A DNA stretch of 34,493 nucleotides. Source: Candidatus Acidiferrales bacterium (GTDB lineage: Bacteria; Acidobacteriota; Terriglobia; Acidiferrales; UBA7541). The notes beneath the pieces are model-generated. The model did no database searches. It saw only the letters and a program-made list of their open reading frames with translations, and had not been told where the DNA came from. Positions 1 through 7,493 of the stretch are shown here, one piece after another (the stretch's first letter is position 1; each line of letters starts with the position of its first letter). The stretch covers positions 1-34,493 of the forward strand of contig JASHRC010000255.1 in NCBI GenBank assembly GCA_030037525.1, in the 5' to 3' direction. The translations under genes were made by a program, and so were the position numbers.

Positions 1-1
1 G

Positions 2-520
2 GCCGACATCATTGAAGAGATGAATCCGGACGAGGCCGCCGACCTGATCCAGAATCTGGAGCCGGAAACCTCCCAAGAGGTTCTGGAAGAGATGGACCGT
101 CAGGAAGCGAATGAAGTGAAGCAGTTGCTGCGCTTTGAGGAAAACACGGCGGGCGGGATGATGAACACGCAATTTGTCATGGTGGGCGATGATGCGACCC
201 GCGGCGAGGTCGTCGATTACATCCGCTTCCACGAAATCTCGCTCGATCAGCTCGACAACATCGTGCTGATCAATAAGGACGCGCAGCTGGCCGGCACGGT
301 GCCCGTCGCGCGCCTGGTTCTGGCCGGCTCAGACCAACGCATGACCGAGCTCGCCTTTGAACCGCTGCTGTCGGTTCCGCCTGACGCGAGCGACCGGGAC
401 GTATTCGAGCTTTTCGACAAATATAATCTGCGGAGCTTGACGGTCGTCGACGAAAACAAGGCCCCAATCGGGACCATCACCGTGGACGACGTGGTCAGCA
501 GACTATGCGCCAAGCTCTAG
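2..520 (+). CDS. MgtE N-terminal/CBS domain protein (5' end outside window)
   Basis: The reading frame is open from the first base, so the start lies upstream. The visible 172 residues match the soluble part of MgtE magnesium channels: helical MgtE-N repeats ('MNPDEAADLIQNLEP', 'LEEMDRQEANEV'), the linker 'ENTAGGMMN' typical of the MgtE-N/CBS junction, then a CBS pair ending 'VVDENKAPIGTITVDDVV'. It stops right after the CBS pair, so the five-helix MgtE membrane channel is absent. In MgtE this cytosolic part senses Mg2+ and gates the pore. Here it is probably a stand-alone sensor or regulator. The next gene, 24 nt downstream on the same strand, is an NRAMP-related transporter, and the two are probably co-transcribed. 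The domain calls are strong; the regulatory partnership is inference. Confidence 0.85.
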   Translation, partial: ADIIEEMNPDEAADLIQNLEPETSQEVLEEMDRQEANEVKQLLRFEENTAGGMMNTQFVMVGDDATRGEVVDYIRFHEISLDQLDNIVLINKDAQLAGTVPVARLVLAGSDQRMTELAFEPLLSVPPDASDRDVFELFDKYNLRSLTVVDENKAPIGTITVDDVVSRLCAKL

Positions 521-544
521 CGGAATGCGGAAAGAGGTCCGGCT

Positions 545-1969
545 TTGGCTGGCCGGGGGTCGAGCTCCCGATACCAGGTGACGAGTAACGACGCTCGGCC
601 CACCAGCGATTCGATCGCGATGAACACTTGGGTCACATTGACCGATACGGTCTCGCGGCTGACCAAGCGCAGATTCAATGCGCGCACGCGCTCGCTCCGC
701 AGGCGCCTGGCCGTTTTTCTCGCCGTGGTGGGCCCGGGTTTGATCACCTCGAATGTCGATAACGACGCCGGCGGAATCAGCACTTATTCGGCGGCGGGCG
801 CGCAATTCGGCTATGCGCTGCTGTGGTCGCTCATTCCCATGACCATCGCCCTTTACGTCAGCGAAGAAATGTGCGCGCGTATGGGCGTTGTGACCGGCAA
901 AGGCCTTTCCGACCTGATCCGTGAGGAATTCGGCTTCCGCTCCACGTTTTTCGTGATGATTGCCGCGCTCGCCGTCGATCTGTTTAATACCGTGGCGGAG
1001 TTTTCCGGTATCGCCGAAGGTGGGGAAGTGCTGCATGTCAGCCGCTATGTCTCGGTGCCCATCGCCGCGATTCTGGTATGGCTGCTGGTGATGTATGGTA
1101 GCTACCGAATTGTGGAGAAGATCTTTTTGGTGGCCTGCGCATTCTATCTCTCCTACGTCGGTTCGGCATTTCTGGCCAAGCCCGCGTGGCTCTTTGCGGC
1201 GAAGCAAACGATCGTTCCGTCGGTTCAAATGAATGCGCCCTACGTGTTGATGTTGATTGGACTGGTGGGGACGACCATCGCCCCTTGGCAGTTCTTCTAC
1301 TTGCAGGCGGGATTTGTCGAAAAACGCGTCGGACCCAGACAGTACAAACACGCCCGTCTGGATGTACTGGTCGGCAGCATTTCCTGTATGGTGATCGTTT
1401 TCTTCATCATCATCGCCTGCGCCGCCACGCTCAACGTCCACGGCCTGACCAGCATCTCCAGCGCCAAGGAGGCGGCCCTGGCCTTGGAGCCGCTGGCAGG
1501 AAAGTTCGCCGGCGTGCTGTTTGCCTTTGGTTTGCTGAACGCTTCTCTATTCGCGGCCTCCATTCTGCCGCTTTCCACCGCTCACGTGATCTGCGAAGGG
1601 CTGGGCTTCGAGGCCGGTCTGGACCGCAAGTTTACCGAGGCGCCGACGTTTTATTCACTCTACACGCTGCTGATCATGGTGGGTGCGGGAATCGTGCTCA
1701 TTCCGCGCGCGCCACTGTGGAAGATCCTGCTCTATTCGCAGGTAGGCAACGGAATTTGGCTCCCCGTCGTGTTGATTTTCATCCTCTTGCTGATCAATCG
1801 CCGCGACTTGATGGGCGATTACACCAACAGCTGGGGTTTTAACGTCATCGCTTGGGCCTCGAGCATCATTATGATCGTGCTCACCCTGATCCTGATGTAC
1901 ACGGCGATCTTCCAGCCTGTTTCGACGGGCCTGTCCGGATTTTTGCTCAAGCTTTTCCGCTGGAGCTAG
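545..1969 (+). CDS. NRAMP-related divalent metal (probably Mg2+) transporter
   Basis: Integral membrane protein of 474 aa with about 11 hydrophobic segments and the NRAMP/SLC11 fold signature 'VVGPGLITSN' followed by 'AAGAQFGYALLW'. Both metal-site motifs are altered. The TM1 'DPGN' reads DAGG (Asp74, Ala75, Gly76, Gly77), and the TM6 'MPHN' reads APWQ (residues 246-249), so the metal-coordinating Met and the conserved His are gone. Loss of that Met is a known feature of NRAMP-related Mg2+ transporters (NRMTs), which favour hard Mg2+ over Mn2+/Fe2+. The MgtE-type sensor gene just upstream supports Mg2+. TTG at 545 has AGAGG about 7 nt upstream. ATG at 620 is an alternative giving a shorter N-terminus closer to the family norm. 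Family assignment is strong; Mg2+ specificity is inferred. Confidence 0.88.
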   Translation: MAGRGSSSRYQVTSNDARPTSDSIAMNTWVTLTDTVSRLTKRRFNARTRSLRRRLAVFLAVVGPGLITSNVDNDAGGISTYSAAGAQFGYALLWSLIPMTIALYVSEEMCARMGVVTGKGLSDLIREEFGFRSTFFVMIAALAVDLFNTVAEFSGIAEGGEVLHVSRYVSVPIAAILVWLLVMYGSYRIVEKIFLVACAFYLSYVGSAFLAKPAWLFAAKQTIVPSVQMNAPYVLMLIGLVGTTIAPWQFFYLQAGFVEKRVGPRQYKHARLDVLVGSISCMVIVFFIIIACAATLNVHGLTSISSAKEAALALEPLAGKFAGVLFAFGLLNASLFAASILPLSTAHVICEGLGFEAGLDRKFTEAPTFYSLYTLLIMVGAGIVLIPRAPLWKILLYSQVGNGIWLPVVLIFILLLINRRDLMGDYTNSWGFNVIAWASSIIMIVLTLILMYTAIFQPVSTGLSGFLLKLFRWS

Positions 1970-2149
1970 CGCGGGCCTGGCGGTACGGGAGAAGCCGGTT
2001 TTCTCACCTTCGCTCTGGCCGACCAAAGGGGCAGAGATGGCCGCGGTTGCGGATCCGGGGTGCGTGTGCTACTTTCGGGCTCGGGCGTTTCCTGCGCACT
2101 CGAGACGGCCGGGGCCGCCGGCACGACCACTTTCCTTGAGCATTTTCCC

Positions 2150-3004
2150 GTGAAAGCTGCGGAGACTTTCAAGCCCGCCGACCGTGAGGAAGCGGAGCTT
2201 CTCGCAAAACTCGATCCCGAGCGCCTGCCGAGTCATGTGGCCATCATCATGGATGGCAACGGGCGCTGGGCCGAGCGGCGCCATTTGCCGCGCATCGCCG
2301 GCCATCGCGCCGGCATGAAAAGAGTGCGCGACGTGATCGAAACGTGCGCCGAGTTGCACGTTGCGTGCCTCACGCTCTACGCCTTCTCCCTTGAGAACTG
2401 GCGCAGGCCGGAGGCGGAAGTGGATTTTCTGATGCGTCTGTTGCGCGAGTATCTCAAGCGCGAGCTGCCCGAGATTCACAAGAACAATATCCGGCTGCTC
2501 ATCATCGGGCGTGCCGAACAGCTGCCCGCAAACGTCCAGAACGACATTGCCGAGGCGATGCGGCAGACGGCGCACAACACGGGGATGAAGCTGGTCGTCG
2601 CGCTCAATTACGGAGGACGCGCCGAATTGGCCGATGCTTTCAACAGGATGCTCGATTCGGTTCGTGAAAACCGGCTGGCCTCTTTTCGCGCGGATGAGCA
2701 GACCATATCCAACCACCTCTACACGGCAGGCCTGCCCGATCCCGACCTGCTGATTCGCACCAGCGGCGAAATGCGAGTGAGCAATTTTCTTCTCTGGCAG
2801 ATCGCTTACGCCGAAATCTATGTGACCGAGACGCTCTGGCCCGATTTCTCCCGAGCCAGACTCCTCGAAGCGTTGCTCGAGTACCAAAAGCGTGAACGGC
2901 GCTACGGCGGCCTCGGTGCCGGGCCTGCCGGCACGGCGCCGGCGGAGGGCAACCGAAAGCGCGCCCGCTCGCACATACCGTCGGGCCATTCGGTGCGAGG
3001 CTGA
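2150..3004 (+). CDS. uppS: Isoprenyl transferase (undecaprenyl diphosphate synthase)
   Basis: Cis-prenyltransferase that condenses isopentenyl diphosphate onto farnesyl diphosphate to make the C55 lipid carrier of cell-wall synthesis; cytosolic, membrane-associated. The active-site block 'HVAIIMDGNGRWA' (catalytic Asp at about residue 35), 'YAFSLENWRRP', 'RTSGEMRVSNFLLWQ' and 'YAEIYVTETLWPDF' are all present. The GTG at 2150 gives 284 aa with a normal-length lead into the MDGNGRW motif. A GTG at 2060 would add 30 residues that do not resemble the family. Neither has a strong Shine-Dalgarno, so the start is uncertain. The C-terminal 30 residues after 'RRYGG' are a Gly/Pro/Arg-rich extension. 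cdsA follows 7 nt downstream, the classic uppS-cdsA pair. Confidence 0.93.
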   Translation: MKAAETFKPADREEAELLAKLDPERLPSHVAIIMDGNGRWAERRHLPRIAGHRAGMKRVRDVIETCAELHVACLTLYAFSLENWRRPEAEVDFLMRLLREYLKRELPEIHKNNIRLLIIGRAEQLPANVQNDIAEAMRQTAHNTGMKLVVALNYGGRAELADAFNRMLDSVRENRLASFRADEQTISNHLYTAGLPDPDLLIRTSGEMRVSNFLLWQIAYAEIYVTETLWPDFSRARLLEALLEYQKRERRYGGLGAGPAGTAPAEGNRKRARSHIPSGHSVRG

Positions 3005-3011
3005 CCGGCGA

Positions 3012-3863
3012 ATGCTCGCCCGAGTTTTGACCGCCGCCGTCTTGGTTCCCCTGGTTGTTGCGCTGGTGTGGTGGGGCCCGCCGGCGCTGCTGACGGCGGG
3101 CGCAGCGGTTGTCTCGCTCCTGGCTCTCGTCGAATTTTTCGGTCTTGCCGAGCGCGTGGGGCTGCGCGCCTTTCGTTACTGGACGCTCGGGTGTGCGGCC
3201 GCCGTGTTCTACGCGCAATACTCGGCCGGATTGGTCGAGAGGCATTCCTTCTCCGGGTGGTCGATTATCCGCGAGACCACCGGTGCGGTGCCGCTCGAAG
3301 CCGTGCTTCTCCTGTTCATCCTAGGCATGGCGGCCATCGGGATTGGCACACGGCGGCCCCGGTACGAGGTGTTGCCGGGAATGGCTGCCGGCGCGGCGGG
3401 GCTCCTGTTTGTGGCGCTGCCTTTCAGCTATCTGGTGCGACTCGATGAGATCGAGCCGAGCGGCCGCCGTTTGGTCCTGTTCACTCTCCTTCTGGTGTGG
3501 GCGGGAGACACGCTGGCCTATTTTGTGGGTAAGGCGCTGGGGCACCTGCCCATGGCGCCCGAACTCAGCCCCAAGAAAACCTGGGAAGGGGCGTGTGCGA
3601 ATCTCATTGGGTCGCTTGTCGTCGGCTTCGCCTTCGCGCGCTGGATGGAGGTGGATCCGGTCGAGATGCTCACGGTCGCCGGGCTCGGCAACCTGGCCGG
3701 CCAGCTGGGCGATCTGGTTGAATCGGCCTACAAGCGAGGGGCGGCGACGAAAGACTCAGGTTCCTTGCTGCCTGGCCACGGCGGAATTCTCGACCGAATC
3801 GACAGCCTGATCTTGGCAAGTCCGGTCGTGTGGGCGACTTGGCAATGGTTCACCGCGCGGTAG
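3012..3863 (+). CDS. cdsA: Phosphatidate cytidylyltransferase
   Basis: CTP-dependent synthesis of CDP-diacylglycerol, the precursor of bacterial phospholipids, at the inner membrane. The 283-aa protein is almost entirely hydrophobic helices. The CdsA family signature lies in the C-terminal third: 'SAYKRGAATKDSG' followed by 'LPGHGGILDRIDS', with the conserved K-D, H-G-G and D-R-x-D residues. 'SPKKTWEG' is another family block. ATG at 3012 follows the uppS stop closely, so translation is probably coupled. It ends 6 nt from the convergent glsB-like gene. Length and motifs are normal for the family. Confidence 0.93.
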   Translation: MLARVLTAAVLVPLVVALVWWGPPALLTAGAAVVSLLALVEFFGLAERVGLRAFRYWTLGCAAAVFYAQYSAGLVERHSFSGWSIIRETTGAVPLEAVLLLFILGMAAIGIGTRRPRYEVLPGMAAGAAGLLFVALPFSYLVRLDEIEPSGRRLVLFTLLLVWAGDTLAYFVGKALGHLPMAPELSPKKTWEGACANLIGSLVVGFAFARWMEVDPVEMLTVAGLGNLAGQLGDLVESAYKRGAATKDSGSLLPGHGGILDRIDSLILASPVVWATWQWFTAR

Positions 3864-3869
3864 AACCGG

Positions 3870-4175
3870 CTACTCGCGGCTGCCCGCAAACAGTCGCGCA
3901 ATCGCAACCAGCGCCACAGCACCCACAATCGCCGCCGCGAGGCTGCCCCAAAAACCTCCGGCTGAAATTCCCAGTTTGGTGAAGATCCAGCCGCCAATCA
4001 CTGCGCCGACCAGTCCCAGAATGATATCGACAATGCACCCAAACCCGCGGCCGCGTGTGACCGTTCCCGCAACCCAGCCGGCAATCAGTCCGACCACCAG
4101 CCAGGCGATCAGGCTGTCGGTACGTATTCCGATAAAGTAGACATGGGAGCGCTCGACGAGGGCGAGGGTGGTCAC
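3870..4175 (-). CDS. GlsB/YeaQ/YmgE family stress-response membrane protein
   Basis: Small integral membrane protein (101 aa) with three hydrophobic helices and glycine-zipper-like blocks ('WLVVGLIAGWVAG', 'GFGCIVDIILGLVGAVIGGW', 'GFWGSLAAAIVGAV'). This matches the family once called transglycosylase-associated proteins. Members are often stress-induced, but their molecular function is unknown. The start is GTG at 4175, chosen because GGGAGG lies 7 nt upstream. It is the last gene of a minus-strand run after the agmatinase-like gene, whose stop is 15 nt upstream, so it is probably co-transcribed with it. Confidence 0.8.
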   Translation of the reverse strand: MTTLALVERSHVYFIGIRTDSLIAWLVVGLIAGWVAGTVTRGRGFGCIVDIILGLVGAVIGGWIFTKLGISAGGFWGSLAAAIVGAVALVAIARLFAGSRE

Positions 4176-4190
4176 GAAGTGCCTCCCAAT

Positions 4191-5105
4191 TTATCCCTGG
4201 CAGAAGGCGTAAGCGAGGCACTTATAGACGAGCTTCGCAGCCAGGGCGTCTGAGGCGTGGTGTCCTGCCTGGGGAACCAGATCGACCACGTCCAGGCCCA
4301 CAATCTTCTTATGTCCGGCGACCGCGCGCAAGAGGGAGGTCACTTGATGCCAATCCAGTCCACCGGGCTCGGGCCGGCTGGTAGCCGGCACGATGGAGGG
4401 ATCAAACCCGTCCATGCTGACCGTTAGATATACGCTCGAGCTGATGTCCGCCAGGACCTGAGCGATCCAGCTCTTGAGCGGCAGGCGGGCGATGTCGCAC
4501 GCCCAGTAAATTTTGGTGGGGAGACCGGCGAGATCGTGCGCTTCTTCAGAGGAAATCGAGCGGATGCCCACTTGGACGGCGTGGCACACGTCGGTGACGC
4601 GCCGCATGGCCGAGCCGCTGGTTCGAATGCTCCCCTGGTCCCGGCGCAACGCGGCGTGGGCTCCGATGTGCAGCACGCTCAGATTCCTATACTTCTTGGA
4701 GAGCGCCGAGACCAGCGGCGGCGTGAGCAATTGCTCGCCCCCGAGAGCGACCGGGAATTTTCCGTCTTCGACCAGGGCGCAACCGGCGGTGAAAAGCTCG
4801 GTGACCACTTCGTCGAGCGAGCCGTCCATCGTGTCGATGGCAGCGAGCGTATGGATGCCGATTTCTTTATATGGATCGACCTCGAACTCTTCATCGTAGA
4901 GTTCGAGGTTGCGGCTGGCCGCCAGAATCGCTGCGGGGCCGTTGCGCGTGCCGGGGTGAGAGGTCGCCGAGCACTCCAGCGGAACCGGAAAAATGACCGC
5001 GCGCGAGGACTCGTAACTTGAATGCTCTTCAGGGATGCCGCCGAAGTTTTCGGGCCGTGTGGCCGTGTAGCGGCCCATGCTCAGGTGCGAAGGCTCAAAA
5101 ATCAT
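4191..5105 (-). CDS. Degenerate ureohydrolase (agmatinase/arginase-like) pseudoenzyme
   Basis: 304 aa with the ureohydrolase fold (arginase, agmatinase and formimidoylglutamase family, dinuclear Mn2+ enzymes). The architecture is intact ('GPAAILAASRNLELYDEE', 'RPEPGGLDW', 'IVGLDVVDLVP'), but metal ligands are replaced. 'GGEH' is GGEQ (Gln125). 'DAHxD' is GAHAA (Gly148 and Ala152; His150 kept). The first Asp of 'SxDxDxxDP' is Ser230 (Asp232 kept). The late conserved Glu is Asp275. Four of six expected ligands are gone, so Mn2+-dependent hydrolysis looks impossible by the known mechanism. The frame has no stop or frameshift, so it is probably a maintained non-catalytic protein. ATG 5105 was chosen because the upstream in-frame stretch does not resemble the family; ATG 5078 is possible. 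It lies downstream of inositol-phosphate synthase. Confidence 0.82.
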   Translation of the reverse strand: MIFEPSHLSMGRYTATRPENFGGIPEEHSSYESSRAVIFPVPLECSATSHPGTRNGPAAILAASRNLELYDEEFEVDPYKEIGIHTLAAIDTMDGSLDEVVTELFTAGCALVEDGKFPVALGGEQLLTPPLVSALSKKYRNLSVLHIGAHAALRRDQGSIRTSGSAMRRVTDVCHAVQVGIRSISSEEAHDLAGLPTKIYWACDIARLPLKSWIAQVLADISSSVYLTVSMDGFDPSIVPATSRPEPGGLDWHQVTSLLRAVAGHKKIVGLDVVDLVPQAGHHASDALAAKLVYKCLAYAFCQG

Positions 5106-5265
5106 GGTCGATGGGTCCGGGCCGCGCGGCGCAGCCAGCACCGCTTTGCCAGCCACCGATGGCGTTCGTTTCACCTTACCCAGTGGGAAGGCTCTTGGCA
5201 AACGAATAACCGGCCAGTCGTTCCGAGATTGCAAGAGGGTCGCACCTGATACGGCGAGAAGAGGT

Positions 5266-6579
5266 CTAGTCGTAGTATTCAGCGCCAAGATGGGTGATCA
5301 GCTCTTCGCCGACCATCCAGCGCAGCGTGTTTTTGAGTTTCATGAGCTGGATGAAAAGGTCGTGCTCGGGGTAGAGCTCGCGCGCGCACATGGGCGACTT
5401 GAAATAGAAGCTGAGCCATTCCTGAATGCCGCGCATCCCGGAGCGATGTGCGAGGTCCAGGAAGAGTGCCAGGTCGAGAACGATCGGAGCGGCGAGAATG
5501 GAATCGCGGCACAGGAAATCCACTTTGATCTGCATCGGATAGCCGAGCCATCCGAAGATGTCGATGTTGTCCCAGCCTTCTTTGTTGTCGCCGCGCGGCG
5601 GATAATAGTTGATGCGGACCTTGTGATAGAACTTGTCGTAGAGAGCCGGATAGATTTGCGGCTGCAAGATGTATTCGAGCGCGCCGAGTTTGGATTCCTC
5701 CTTGGTTTTGAACGAGCCGGGATCGTCGAGCACTTCGCCGTCGCGATTGCCCAGAATGTTCGTCGAAAACCAGCCGTGAAGCCCCAGCATGCGCGCCTTG
5801 AACGCGGGCGCCAGCACAGTTTTCATCAGCGTCTGGCCGGTCTTGAAGTCCTTGCCCCCGACCGGGACATGCTTCGATTTCGCATAATTTTCGAGCGCCG
5901 GAATATCGACCGTGAGATTGGGGGCGCCATTTGCGAAAGGCACGCCCTCGCTGATCGCGGCATAGGCATAAAGCATCGACGGCGCGATCGCCGGATGGTT
6001 CGACTGCATCGCCTTTTCAAAGGAGGCCATATCCTGGTGCACCGCCTCGGCCTTCAGGAACACTTCTGTCGAGGCACACCAGATCATCACCAGTCGGTCG
6101 AGCTTGTTTTTCTTTTTGAAATTGCGAATGTCTTCGCGAATCTGCTCGGCGAGATCGAATTTGGTTTTACCCTCTTTTACGTGGGTTCCTTGCAAATTCT
6201 TCACGTAGTTCTGATCGAAGGCGGCCTTCATCGGCCGGATACCTTTCAAAAACTTCTGCACTTTGGCCAGGTCTTTCCCGTCGAGGACGCCCGCCTTGAC
6301 GGCTGCCTGGTTGGCATCGTCGGGGTAGACGTCCCAGCCGCCAAAAACGAGATCGCCCAGCCCGGCTAGCGGCACCAAGTCCTTGATTTTCGGGATGCGG
6401 GCTTCGGTACGCTTGCCCAGCCGGATGGTGCCCATCTGGGTGAGCGAGCCCACCGGACACGCGGCGCCCTGGCGGATCAGCTCGACACCGGCCATCAGCG
6501 TGGTGCTCACCGCCCCCATTCCCGGCGTCAAAATGCCCAGCTTTCCTTGGGGCGGCGCAATCGTTGCGGGCCTGCGCAT
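5266..6579 (-). CDS. ino1: Inositol-3-phosphate synthase (myo-inositol-1-phosphate synthase)
   Basis: NAD-dependent isomerisation of glucose-6-phosphate to 1L-myo-inositol-1-phosphate, the committed step of inositol synthesis; cytosolic. The 437-aa protein starts with a Rossmann glycine block ('GILTPGMGAVSTTLMAG') and continues with MIPS blocks such as 'DLVFGGWDVYPDD', 'NGAPNLTVDIPALE', 'GKDFKTGQT' and 'NILGNRDGEVL'. The last carries the Asn-Arg-Asp segment of the nucleotide/metal site. ATG 6579 has an AAGGGA-type ribosome site 10 nt upstream. It is first in a minus-strand run (MIPS, agmatinase-like, GlsB). The inositol could serve phosphatidylinositol or a compatible solute; no inositol monophosphatase or PI synthase is in this window. 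Confidence 0.88.
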   Translation of the reverse strand: MRRPATIAPPQGKLGILTPGMGAVSTTLMAGVELIRQGAACPVGSLTQMGTIRLGKRTEARIPKIKDLVPLAGLGDLVFGGWDVYPDDANQAAVKAGVLDGKDLAKVQKFLKGIRPMKAAFDQNYVKNLQGTHVKEGKTKFDLAEQIREDIRNFKKKNKLDRLVMIWCASTEVFLKAEAVHQDMASFEKAMQSNHPAIAPSMLYAYAAISEGVPFANGAPNLTVDIPALENYAKSKHVPVGGKDFKTGQTLMKTVLAPAFKARMLGLHGWFSTNILGNRDGEVLDDPGSFKTKEESKLGALEYILQPQIYPALYDKFYHKVRINYYPPRGDNKEGWDNIDIFGWLGYPMQIKVDFLCRDSILAAPIVLDLALFLDLAHRSGMRGIQEWLSFYFKSPMCARELYPEHDLFIQLMKLKNTLRWMVGEELITHLGAEYYD

Positions 6580-6762
6580 GCGATTTCATCCCTTTCGTTC
6601 GTAGAAGAATTCGGCGCCAAAGCCAGAGGACTTGCGCCTGGCCGACCGTCTAGCGCTTCGTTTTTCCGGACCAAAGCAAAGCATGATGCGGTATCGCGCA
6701 CCGTTTTGCAATTGATTCGCGACAGATGCCAAGCACGCCGGGCGGCCGTGCTCGAATCGGTG

Positions 6763-6768
6763 TAAAAT
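6763..6768 (+). promoter_or_regulatory. -10 element for leaderless ecsC-like gene
   Basis: TAAAAT ends 6 nt before the ATG of the EcsC-family gene. Initiation at the usual 7 nt downstream would begin the mRNA on the A of the start codon. No Shine-Dalgarno is visible and no good -35 was found. Confidence 0.4.
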
Positions 6769-6774
6769 CAAGCG

Positions 6775-7482
6775 ATGAACGGCCAGCGACGAAAGGGGGC
6801 GCTTGCGCAGCTGCTGGGGCGGGCCGCGCAGGCCGGTTTCCAGCGCGCCTACCAGCAGATTCGAATCGACGAGCTCCGCTACTTCGAGCGGGTGAAGCGC
6901 GCGCATCGACTGCCGATCGAAACCTGGCCGGACATGTTCCTGCTCGGCCCGGAAGTGATCAACCCGATCGCCGAGCGGACCATCGGCGCCGCCGCCAAGA
7001 TAGCCGCGCTCGAGGGTATGGGACTCGGACTGGGCGGGTTTTTGACCGTGGTGCCGGATATGGGCATCCTCGCCGCGATCACACTGCGCATGCTGCAGAA
7101 GCTCAGCCTGCTGTACGGCTTCCAGTACCGCACCGAGGAAGAGAACATTTCGCTGTGGGTGGCGGCGGCCACTGCGGCGGGCGTTGACATCGGCCGGGAT
7201 TTCCTGGAAAAACAAGCGGTCGAGAAGCTGGTGCCGCGGATCATCGACAGTATGGCCGCGAAAGTCGGCGCCGAAGTCGCAGAGAAGTGGGCCGGGCGTA
7301 TCGTCCCGGTATTGAGCGCGGGCGCTGCCGGTGCGATCAACTATTATTTCGTGCGCGGTTGGGGACGCCGCGCCCAGAAGCATTTTCTCGCTCGCCACTT
7401 GGCCGTAATCGATCGTCACGGCTTTCGGCGCGTCATCCATCCTTCCCAGGCGCGCCTCCTCGCCTCTGGCTCTACGACCTGA
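6775..7482 (+). CDS. EcsC family protein
   Basis: 235 aa resembling the EcsC family, named after the third gene of the Bacillus ecs ABC-transporter operon; biochemical role unknown. Visible family features are the amphipathic/hydrophobic core 'AALEGMGLGLGGFLTVVPDMG', 'LRMLQKLSLLYGF', and the late glycine-rich helix 'SAGAAGAINYYFVRGW' followed by 'AQKHFLARH'. There are two or three hydrophobic segments but no signal peptide, suggesting a membrane-associated cytoplasmic protein. It stands alone between divergent MIPS and convergent DUF5996, so it is probably monocistronic. Its start has no ribosome site but has a -10-like box 6 nt upstream. Confidence 0.8.
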   Translation: MNGQRRKGALAQLLGRAAQAGFQRAYQQIRIDELRYFERVKRAHRLPIETWPDMFLLGPEVINPIAERTIGAAAKIAALEGMGLGLGGFLTVVPDMGILAAITLRMLQKLSLLYGFQYRTEEENISLWVAAATAAGVDIGRDFLEKQAVEKLVPRIIDSMAAKVGAEVAEKWAGRIVPVLSAGAAGAINYYFVRGWGRRAQKHFLARHLAVIDRHGFRRVIHPSQARLLASGSTT

Positions 7483-7493
7483 GTGTTTTGCGT

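Noticed and set aside
503-1441. 312-aa open frame on the minus strand opposite the NRAMP-related gene
   Set aside because: Its translation is polar and low in recognisable motifs, while the plus-strand frame is a clear membrane transporter. It is a high-G+C antisense shadow.
1985-2010. Hairpin-like GAGAA/TTCTC pair after the NRAMP-related gene
   Set aside because: The stem is only five pairs and weak, with no U-run after it; not enough to call a terminator.
5077-6369. 430-aa open frame on the plus strand opposite inositol-phosphate synthase
   Set aside because: The opposite frame matches a known enzyme over its full length. This frame shows no family features and the codon pattern of a mirrored gene.
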